64,000 bases of DNA, taken from Sinonovacula constricta (Eukaryota; Mollusca; Bivalvia; Cardiida; Solecurtidae). Position 1 is the first letter of the stretch; each line of letters starts with the position of its first letter. Of the stretch, positions 36,201 to 48,200 are shown piece after piece. The position numbers and the translations under genes were made by a program. The notes beneath the pieces were generated by a model. The model was given only the letters and a program-made list of their open reading frames with translations. It searched no databases and was not told where the DNA came from. The DNA lies in contig CM017564.1 of NCBI GenBank assembly GCA_007844125.1, forward strand, positions 24,670,263 through 24,734,262, given 5' to 3'.

Positions 36201-39200
36201 TAAACAATAACTGTAGAGCAACACTGTTTTAACAGATATACAATTACTGTAGAGCAACACTGTTTTAACACAATATACAAGATATACAAGTTTGATGCTA
36301 GTTGGCAGCATGGACTGTTCCAAAAGGGTCGGTGAAGGCTGTTCACATAAAGCGGCTTATCCAGTCAATGTAAATGTAAACACCGTGGTGAATGGTTGGC
36401 CGACTTTATACAATAGAACATGTGTTTTTTTTGTGATACTGTTTGTGAGCATTAAAAGTAGGCATGATATTTAATGATATGACTAACAGGTAAATGGTAA
36501 TCAACACATTATCTTGATGGGTGTGTCTGTTACTGGGTAGGCTGAGTCATGGACTAGTAAGTTCTTGTAGACTCCCTTGGTTGCCATCAAGAAATCAAGA
36601 CCCAGTCAGGGGATGCCTATGGCCGAGCAATAGTTGATGACTTGTTTATTGGGTTTATCGTCCCACCAACAGTATTTCAGTTATCTGGAGACGGTGTCCA
36701 CTTGAAGCAGATATAGTGCTGCCTTCACTGTGTATAGCATGCCGTGAACACCTGGCATGATACCACACCCAGTCACATTATCCTGACACTGGGCCAACCA
36801 GTCGTGGAACTTATATTTGCTTGAGCGTAAGCAAGGGAGCTATACCACTACCATTTTTAACGACTTTGGTATGTCGCGGCCCGGGATCGAACCCGGGGCC
36901 TCCCGTACCTGGAACTGACGCTCTACCGATTGCGCTACCAGGTCCGGTATTTGATGACTTGTAACTCTTCAGCCCCTTACCATGTGGGTTCAAATCCTTG
37001 TAAGCATGATAATTTCATGTGTGGAGCATTTTAGCTAACCTGCAGTACACTAGTGATTCTACCCAGACATAAGTTTGGGCTCCTCATCCACCAATTAGCT
37101 GGACGTGGCCAATAAGACCACAATTGTGTTTGTGCAAAAAACAACCAAACAACAAATTTGCGTGAAAACATTCAGGTGCACCAGTTCTTTTACCCACACA
37201 TTTCTCTACAGTCATTCTCTTACAACAAATATTCTGATGTCAGTATAATAACCACATCTATGACCCTGTGATGTATGTAAAAAAAAATATCCAAAACAAA
37301 ACTCACAAGTCTGGTCCACCAACCGGGGAATCAGCATATCTGACAATCAGCCGACTGCCTATGGGGTATTCAAACTGGTCCAGTTTGTCCCTGGCATATG
37401 ATGCACACTGGGGTGTCTTGTAACGGGCATAAGCAATACCTGGAAGGAATAGAGATGTTTTAAGAGTTTATTTAAAAAGGTTGTTGTTTCATCGGCAGGA
37501 CTTCAATGTGGGAAGGTGTTTCTGCTAACCTGTAGTGCTATCTAGACATTTTTCTAGGGTCTTCCTCACCAGTAATAGCTCAACTTTGCTGTTATGACCA
37601 TAATAGGTTGCCGTGATGTATTTAAAAAAAAATATATATATAAAAATAAAGTTAAATAAAGTTGACAAGGCGCTGATTGTACACCTGAATTACATACAAA
37701 CGCTGCCTAGAAGTGCAGGGTAGCCGTGTTTCAGGTACTCTCCTACGTGTCCATTATACTTAGAAATCTAGTTTATGTGATTGATTTTGTTCAAAACATA
37801 ATAAAAACTGTTACTCCAACATATGTTAATTTTAAAGGTGCATCAATAAAGTACCAAAAAGGTATGTAGTTTAGAACTTTAAAAATTGTCAATGGTCTGA
37901 GACTATGCAATTAATTGACTAAAAATTGTCAATGGTCTGAGACTATGCACATGTGTGATAAGCTCCGAACTTCATTACAGGGTATTACTAACTGAGAATC
38001 ATTGGAAAGAAAGAAAGAAAGTTTAGTAAGAAAAAAAAAAAAGAAAAGAAAGAAAGAACCAGATTTAACTTACCAGTTTGTTCATTGAGATCACAGTACT
38101 CCAGTCCAGGGATAAGGTTGAACAGCTTGCTCAGGTACGTCTGGGTGAGACCAAGAGGCGCGGTGATATGGAGCCGCTGACAATTGCTGTGGGCATAGTC
38201 CTGAACCAGGTCTATAGGGGACATGCTGCCCATAGACCCACGGCTGAAATCTACAACAAATCAAGCAATTTGTAAACTCCAAATCTTTTTTTTTTTTGTA
38301 ACATTGCACCGGCACAATTAGGGTCATATTGGCGATATCCAATTATTGGTACAGGAATACTCAAGACTTACACCTGGGTAGAACCACTGGCACACCGCTG
38401 GCTAACTGGAAACCACCCCACACTTGAATGTTTTCACCCTTACCAGGACTCGAACCCGCGCACTGAGGGGCTGCAGAACTATTAGTCAGCAACTCTTAAT
38501 TGCTGCCCCCTCTCAAAATGTGTAGCAGTCTTCATGGGATTTCGGCCATTAATTAACCCATGGTTACTGGTTAAATAAAACTATATATGTGTCCAAAAAA
38601 TCGTAGAATGAAATGAAAGAGTTTATAAAGCTAGAATTGAGTCCATTGAATTTCTTTTTAAAGTAGGTTTTTATGCAAACCATCAAATTTTGTCCAAACA
38701 AGGGAGATAACTAATACAGATCTTTAATTTCAAAAATACCGTAGGGAATAGGTTGGGAAAATGAAAAAACAGCCAAGATGATCCTTACTTTCTTGGTCAG
38801 CCCTCATCCTTCTGGCCTCTCGGTCATCTGTGAATTTAAAAGGAAATTAATTATTGCTTTTTCCAGAATTATTTATTACAAGACAATAATACTGAAAATA
38901 ATAATAGTAATAATAAGAAAAATTCTTCCATTTCAATATTTAGCATAAGCTGGGTCAACAGTGTGAAAAACTTCTGCCATCATCAACTAATAGCTTATAC
39001 TATTACTAATAAATATTGTAAGAAAAGAAAAACTGCAGTTACCAAATCTGTCATGTGCCGGGCCAACGCTGTATCGACTCCTCCCATCATCAGCTATAAA
39101 GTCCTCCCTTCTGTCTCTGCGACCATCACGATCCCCATAGTCATCAAATCCTCGCTTCATACCTAAGTATCATGTATTAAAACTGTTTAGCCACATATTT

Positions 39201-42200
39201 TTTTTTTTTTTTTTAAGAAAAGAAATTTTTTTTTTTTTAATTATTTATTATTTTATTTATAGAAAAATCGAGATAATATAAGAATATAAACTTTTTATAT
39301 TCTAAAAAAGAGAAATACAGAAATTATGCACAAAATCTAAAAACAAAAAATGTGCTTCATTTACAAAAAGAAAATCCTAATGTCACAGGGGCTATAAAAA
39401 GGAACCCCGAGACAAGCCATTTACTATCCCTTATCAAGACATACCTCTATCCCTGTCCCTATCCCTGTCTCCATAGGGGTAACCCCCTGGAGCGCGATCA
39501 TGGTGCCTGTCATAGCGGTCCCTCACGTACCTGTCCTCTGTCTCAGTAACAGGTTTCTTCGGCTCGGCAAACTTGGGCTTGAATGCTATAAACAAGTAAA
39601 CCATTAGAGTTAACTTGTTTGTTTCTTTGTTTATTGTCCCAACAACAGTATTTTAGTTATCAGGAGACAATGTTCACTTGAAGTAGCTATAGTGCTGCAT
39701 TCACTGTGTATATACAGGGCTCATACAGCCATCCCATGCCAAAATTCAAGCATTTTTTAAGCACTTTTTAAGCACGTTATCCCATTTTTTAAGCATGTTT
39801 CTTTTTTTCGCAACGCAATTTTGTTTACAAAGGGGTGCAACTCCGACGTATTCGTACCCAAACTAGTTCGAACCGCTTGAAATTCGTCCCCTTACTATTA
39901 CGTTTGCAAACAATTTATATATTTTGATACTAAATTCGATTGTCTGTATAAAACTTTCGACATTTACCATGATCTTAGTCATTTATTCATTTTTAAGCAC
40001 GTTTTATTTTTAAGCACGTTTTAGAGAAAATTAAGCACTTTTTAAGCACTTTTTAAGAGAGTAATTAAAATCAAGGACTTTTAAGGACTTTTTTTCCGTT
40101 TTTAAGCACTTTTTAAGAAAGGGGCTCAAATTTAAGCACTTTTTAAGACTGTGCGAACCCTGATATAGCATGCCGGGAACACAGAGTATGTTACCAAACC
40201 CAGTCATATTATCCTGACATCAGGCCAACCAGTCGTGGAATTACCCTTATATTTGCTTGAGCGTCAGCAAGGGAGCTACCACTATCATTTTTAACGACTT
40301 TGGTATGCCGCAGCTTGGGATCGAACCTAGGACCTCTCATACCTGGAGCAGACGCTTTACTGATTCCACTACCAGGTCTGGTAAACTTATCAAATGTACA
40401 ATTTTACCATTATTTTGTCTCAGTTGACTTCACATTAATATATAAATAAACAAATCAGATATAGCAATATTAAAGTGTTAATAAATTTACAAACACTAGA
40501 CCTTTGGTCTACAAAGCTAACAATATCTACTGGTCTGGACCCAATGTTACTGGACCTGTATGATTGTGGCATTTTGACACAAAAAAGGAACTAGTTTTGC
40601 CAATCATTGTTTTATTCTGTTTTTTATTCTGTTTTTTTAGAAAATGACGCCAGCTTAAACCTCTGAACATATCAGCAATCTCTGTAAAAGGCTGGTGAGC
40701 TAACCCAGTTGTTGCGAGTGGTTGGGTTCAGTAAAGTCTGTAAAGCACTGTTTGGTTGATTATATATGTTTTCATATTAATTTCAGAATTTTAAAAAAAA
40801 TGTCCATTTAATTTGTAAAATTTACTGGACCGACAGAAATTTTGATGGACTCAGTCCACGGCCACCGGATATTTCGAAGATTGGTGTAATGCATCACCCT
40901 TAATGGAAGAATATCAAATTAGGTATAAACTGTTTATAAAATTGGTGTAGTGGGTTTGAATTGCCATATGGAAACACAGGATTAACTTTTTTTCCCCATT
41001 CACTCTTTCTCTGTACCACTCATACCGGATATAGGAAGAACAGGTTCTTTTTTAATTTTTCTTACTAAAATATTTTTTCACTGAAAAATTATGCTAAATT
41101 TTTTATTAAATAGAATACATGGTATATTCTAAGTTTTAACACATCAAAACCATGTGGCAGAATATTTTATATTTGGCAAGATAAACTTTAAAATAACATG
41201 GCTATCTAAAGCTCATTGACTTTTCTGTCTCTTATATGGACTGGGTATATTAACAATTTATTGCGTATTTATGATAGAGTCAAACAAAATGAGCGACATG
41301 TTTCGATTGTTTGCATTATGCAATCAATTTTGTTTCCAATCAATACTCAATAACAGAACACTTGTCATAAAGTGAACATACCAAATGTTTGGCATTTTCT
41401 TATTTCTCAAATTAGAAACTATTTCATGTCTGAATTTTAGATAAAAGAAAAAAATAAATAAATTCACAACTGATAGTTAATTTTGTTACAATCATCTAGA
41501 TCTACACTATGTGATAAATTCATGTCTAGTTCAATAAGAGTTAAACTAAACTACAGGGTTGTCATTAGGAGGCGGCTAGTGGCCGATTTGACCGCCTCAA
41601 ATGAAAATTAGGCCACCTCAAATTTAAAAAAAACACAAGAAAATCGGTCAAGAGCATGCCACCGGGCCCCCCTAGCAACACTTCGCACCTTCAGCGCTCG
41701 CATAGCCTAGCCTCCTCAAAAGTTAATTGAGCCTGCTCAAAAATAATTCTAGTGACAACCCTGAACTAACATGTTAACCACCTCTATTACTTACTTCGGT
41801 CACAATTCTCAAGTGCAAGAGCAGCATGGTAGGGTCTGTGGTAGCGGACATACCCAAAACCTTTGTTGGCCCCAGAATCTCTGTCTCTCAACACGTCCAC
41901 ACTTGCCAGGTCTCCGTATTTCTGTAATTAAAAACAAGGAGCAAGCCTCAAGAAGTTTGTTACTTGGGTTTATCATCTCAGCAACCGTATTTCAGTACTT
42001 TGGGGATGGTGTCCATTTAAAGCAGATAAAGTGCTGCCTTTACTGTGTATACCATGCCATGAACACCTGGCATTGATCTGACACCAAAGCAACCAGTCAT
42101 GAAGCTACCCTTATATTTGCTTGAGTGTTAGCAAAGGAGCTATACCACAACCAATTTTAACAACTTTATCGAACCCAGGGCCTCCAGTACCTGGAGCAGA

Positions 42201-45200
42201 GCCTGTACCAATTGTGCTTCCACGTCTGGTGCTTTAAGTAAAATGAAGGATTTATTAACAATAACATTCACAAAACAAGTGCTTCATGAACAAGAACTGG
42301 CTCATGACTTATATTTTAAAAAGAGTAATAAAGAAGGATCCATAATCTAGTGGTTTAGGTGATGGATTCAGGATGGAATGGTCTCTGGTTCGAACCATGG
42401 AGCTGTCATATAGTGCTAGTCTTTGGAAAAGACTATTAACTATGGATTTATACAGGTACTGACTACCTAAGAACTGATTTTATACAGAAAAAACAATAGT
42501 ACACTTCAAGGCAAGGGAATAAATCATGCTCTCGAGTTATCTTTAAAATTCAATCAATTTTTAAATGTGAAAACAATGTATGTATTTATAAGCATTCATT
42601 GTTTAGGCTGACATTCTGGGTGAAAAATACCTCAAATTCCTTCCTCAAGTCCTCCTCTTTAAAAGATTTAGGGATGATCACAAACAATCGGACATATTTC
42701 TCGTCCTCTCTTGGGTCTCGAACTGATCCGTCTCGCTTGGTGTTCGCAATGAGCACCTGAAGATAAACACATGTTTGCTGAGTTTTTGAAATACAACCGC
42801 AGAAACACAATTAGGGTCATTATCACACAACCAGACATAATTGGGGGATGAACACAAATGTCTGGATAGAACCACTTGTGCACCACAGGTTACCTGGAAA
42901 AAAACAATGTTTCCTTCCTTGAAAAAGAGACGAATCCATCTGTTGAATAACATAAAAGACACTAGAAGCCTTTTAAAAACAAGAGCTGTCATTAGACAGT
43001 GTGCTTACCTCATCTTAGTGCTAGATAGCATAATTTTAGCTTTCACATACAAACAAAAAACTGAACTGGCATGGAAAATTCTTAGCTGAAAAAAGTGTCA
43101 TAACCATGCAACAATTTATTTTTAGGGTTACCTTTTATTAACAAGGGACTTCTTTGATATTGAACTAGTTTTCTAAATTAAAAATGAATATCTGGCTGTT
43201 CTCAAGATTCAGACATTAATAAACAGGTTAAAAGACACAAACACCAACAAGAAAGTCATGACAATAGCTCTATTTCTTTGAAAAACTAGGAGTTAAAAGG
43301 CTAAAGTGTTATAACACTTGAGCTATTCGGCTCAACAAAAGATACTGTCTTCATGGAAAGACAGTGCACCCTGAACCAAGTCCATCATAAAATCTGTCAG
43401 TCCAGTTAAGAAATTCTGTTTTGGGTAGATATTGCTGGCTTTGTGTCTGAAAGTCAAGTGTTTTTAAATTACATTTTTGAAAACTGGAAGTTTGGAATTT
43501 TGTGCAAGGAAATTTCCTGAATTACATTAATTTTAACTTCTGAATTATCATGAAAACATATATAATAAAGTAAATTAAACTACGCTTTATAGCCTTTTTC
43601 TGAACCCAACCATTTGTAACACATTGGTTAGCTTAGGCCTAAAAAAAAATATACTGTGTCTGGTCACAGGCCTCAAAAAAATTAGGGTCAGTAGGTAGGT
43701 ATTTTTTTTTTTAAATTCTTATAACCACCGATATGTACAAAAGTAGAAACAATTATTATGCAGAGCCATACACTGTATGCTTGATTTGTCCCATGCTTAA
43801 CAATCTGGACACACAAGCACAAACACACCTTTATGATAATTTAATAACCATTTTATTAAAACAACAAATTCAACAAACAAATAAAAACTTACCAAAGACT
43901 TCGTGGTAAACACTTTTTTGAATAAAATAATCTCATTAAACAAAACAAACATTTAATAAAGACTAGATTGAGACTAGAGGCAGTTAAAATAATCTTATCT
44001 ATTTGACAATTGGAATTTGCATTCTGATTTGCACTGAAAAAAAAGTAGCCATTGCAACTAGTTTCAGTGTTCAAGGTATATATTTGAATATATATATGAA
44101 CTTTTCACATTTCTGGTTTGGAACAAAGTATAAACAAGTGCTTTACAGAGCATCACCAATACCAATACTACACTGTATAACATACATTAACAGTAAAAAA
44201 TATTTTGTTATCTGTTACAGGTACAAGGTTCATCCCATTGGATCCTGGAAAAGTATACACCTGTTATTAAAACAACTATATAGATACAACATTTCTTACT
44301 GGGTTTGATACTTTGGTCATGTTGAACGGAACACATGTTTGATATGTGTTTTGAATAGTGTTAAATGTTGTGATGTTCATTTCAGATATTTTTTCGTCTT
44401 AATTGGTGAAACATACCATGAACGCATTGCTCAGGAATGCTGAGATCAGCCAGTACTAAAGACAAAAAAAGTACAGAATAGTAGTTACAAAATTAATGTT
44501 CATAACATGTCTTTATTGAAGAATGAAAAAATTTCAAATGAGTCTGAAGGCTTTCTGAAATTTGTAGTACATCTTCATTTACAGGGTTTACCCTGATGCA
44601 CAAATGTGTGCGTTTTGGCGCATATTATCGACAGATGAAACACAAAATGAACTTACATTGCGACACACTGGACGCACAAAATGAATTAATCCACAGCCAT
44701 AATTTATTGTCTCCAATGACATTGATCTTTGTCAGCTCGTCAAACTGTTGCAAAAAGCATTAAAGTATCAATTTGCTTCAGTTAGACAGAGTATTTTGTA
44801 AATAAGCGTCCATTATTTGTTGTCTTAATACTGCTATCCGGTCCACCTAAACGATACATGTACTGCATTTAGATGACTGGGAACCAGCAATTCTGTGTTG
44901 TTAGACGCTGTTTCACGTTCAGCATTTCTTTAAAGCCGTTAAGCGTCGCAATAGTAATGATCGTTAAGTTTAGAACGCGGCTAAAACCAGCCCGTGAATA
45001 CGCTACATTTCAAAGGTTTGGATGAGATTTATCTGCATTAATCTTTTAGAACATAGTTAAGTCAGACATTGCATATTAATTTTAAGCAAATATATGTTTG
45101 GCTTTAGAAACCAAACGGTCTAAGGCAATATATTAAAAACACTACAAGGTCAAATTTAACGTTATGTAGGAAAGACATGTAGGTTGAACCAATATGAGTA

Positions 45201-48200
45201 CGAATACCTAAGTTTTGACTGGTTTTTGTTTTTGCAACAAAAATCCAAAAGTGAACCATAAACAATTCTAAAAATGTTAACCATTCTGTCAAAATGTCTC
45301 AGTCCAAGCTGACGACGTTTTTTCAAACAAAACAAAGTAAATCATCAACTCAGCCTGAAAATGAACCCCTGCCCGGTCCAAGTTCGCCAAAAAACAACAA
45401 CACTAAAACTATTAGACCTGGTGGTTTTTGTGAAAGCTGGCTTAGTAAATACACTTGGTTGTATATTGAAGATGGTAAGATGAAATGCCACCCTTGTGTC
45501 AAAACTGTTCAAGACAACCTATTTGTATCACCTGGATGATAAGTGATTATATAATGTGACCCCCAAAATTTACCAATGACCCCCAAATCATAAACCTAGG
45601 GGGACACTGTGACCCCCTAAAAATTTTTCAAGGGAAAACCCTGCATTTATTCCATAATATAACACTAAGCGACAAACCTTAATTGGCTTAGGATTGCTTC
45701 CAAGGGTCTTTCCATTCATCTCCTCCATTGCCAAAGCAGCCTCAGAGGCCTTGGAAAATGTGATGTATACCACCCCTGAAAATACACAAAAGTTTCTGAA
45801 ATATGTGATGTATGCCTCAATTGACCCACAGGAGCCGGTCGAGTCGTACCTTGGGTCAAGTCGTACCTGCTTTTTTCGGTCACTTCATACCTTCGGACAG
45901 GTCATTTCGTACCTTCGGAAGGGTCACTTCGTACCTCTATTAGTGTGTATAGATAAACGGGCTTCGCACCTCTCTTGCCTTGAGGGTGTTTGTCTTCACA
46001 CTTAGCGGTAGTGTAAAAGCATATCATGCCTCTCATTTATGTGGTTTACTTTTACATTTCCCATTAGTAAATGAAGGTAAAAGATAACGAATGAATACAG
46101 TTGGAAAACAATAGATGTCATCTGTATTCACATTACACAATGTGCATGAACATAAAATAAAACAAGTATAATAATTTGAACATTTGATGGTTTGACATTT
46201 ATTTACTTTAAATCGATAGCACATGAAGAAGACAGACAACAATAAATTTTGAATAATAAATGAAATAAGTGAATGAAATGAATGAAAGAAAGTGTGCTGC
46301 CAATTAATGCAACTCTCAATAATTAATGTTAAGTGATTACATAATAGCTACAATTAGCCCAACACGAGTTTGAACGATCCAAACACGCTAATTAAATGAA
46401 GTGTATAAAACTGCGGTAGCAATAGATTATCGTAAAGAATTTATCTGTTTTTACTGTATTATATTTACGTTTATCCAATTTTATTTTTAATAAAATATAA
46501 AAAAAATACTTTATTCTGGTGTTTTATAGAGATAATCTTTTAACAAACCTGTAAAATTATATCCAATCAGGGCTGGAAAAAATTTCTTTTTTTATGACTA
46601 GTCCCGGACTAGTAACCAGGACAAAGATGACTTGTCCGAAAATGTGCATCATTTTCAATAAATGGACACTAATTTGTCATATATATAACTAACAAACAAG
46701 GTATAAACAAGTTTTTGTTTTATTTTTGTCTGTAAAACAGCATATAATCTAACACAAAAGTAAAGAATAAATAAGTTACAACTGATTAAATAGCTTTTGC
46801 AATGTCCTGATTTTATAAAGAAAATACATTACGTGTACACTGTTTTTATAACAATGTCAAATTTTAATCATCCTGACCTTGACACGTAAATGTTGGGCCA
46901 ATACACTTGTACACTTTATGTTACTCACTTATACAAATACTTTGTCTCCATAACATATTTACAGTATTCTGACATTACACCATGGTAAGGCATAACAATT
47001 TTGCTTTTTTAACAACTGAATCTGTCAATTGCAATTTGAAAAATATCAAAGGCACATATGGTATTTTCTTAAGAACGGTAAATGTAAATAACATTTTTTT
47101 TAAATTTGTCTTGCTGTAAGTGCTTAACTTGTTGATAACAAAGCTTCGTGTAGTTCTTTGAATGGTTTTAGTAATTTACACCATGCTTTGAATGACCCCC
47201 CACATGTCGTGTACTTTTCTTCAAGTCGCCGTTTACTTCCGCCAGTTTGTGACTTTGATTGTTGATTTTTATTCAAAGTGTAAGAGTTCGTGTTTCCAAA
47301 TGTAAAATATTTCAAGAGTGACATGGCTGCATATTTTACTACTGCGTTGTGCACAGACTTGACGATGGATTAAAATTAAAATCATCTTCAATCTCGTACC
47401 AAGATATACCTTATACCCACCTTAATTCGCATCGAGTATTGTTTAATTGGGCTATTGTATTCAGATATGACAATGAAAGTAAAGATCATCAAACTGAGAC
47501 TTACCTGGCTCTAATACCTTTACTCTTCGCGTTCCGAGTTTAAAAAGTTCGCGAATCAATTATCACTTATCACATGTACTTCAATATGCAGTATTAATGC
47601 CGTTATTTGTCACCTACACATTGATTGGCCGATCATGTTAAGCGTTGATGTATCGCGCGTCGTGATTGGCTGTTTTGGGATGCGTTTGAATTGACTTTGC
47701 GAAGCCATTACGTGGTGTTGATAAAACGCCCCAGGCGATAGCTTGATTGGTTGCATCGCTAATTAGGTACCGCTGTGTATTGTCACTTGTCCGGCCATCT
47801 ATTTAATGACTAGCCCGGGACTAATTTAATGATCAATGGTCAGTAGCCCAAAACTACATGTTGACTAGTCCGGGACTAGCATATTTTTCCAGCCCTGCCA
47901 ATTGATGGACCATTCAACAAAAGTATAACATTAACAGCTCATTTTATATAACAGTTTTAATATTTATTATTGAAATCGTCTACCAAAAAACGGCAAGTTA
48001 ATAAATAAACATTGTAATATTAAATTCAAATGTATCTTCAATTAAACATTTCCAATAGAGAACTTATAAAATGGAGAGGTACTATATGACTTTAGCCTAT
48101 GTATCTATACAGCTAACCCGTGTAACTATACACACAAATTGAGGTACGAAGTGACCCTTCCGAAGGAACGAAGTGACCAGTCCGAAGGTACGAAGTGACC

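Noticed and set aside
36870..36948. tRNA gene on the minus strand
   Set aside because: The tRNA-like segment is the head of SINE1 with a body and tail attached and a target duplication around the whole; the acceptor stem does not close.
47124..47354. Gene in the hAT-like element (76-codon minus frame)
   Set aside because: Possibly a decayed transposase start, but too short and without a recognised motif to call as a gene.
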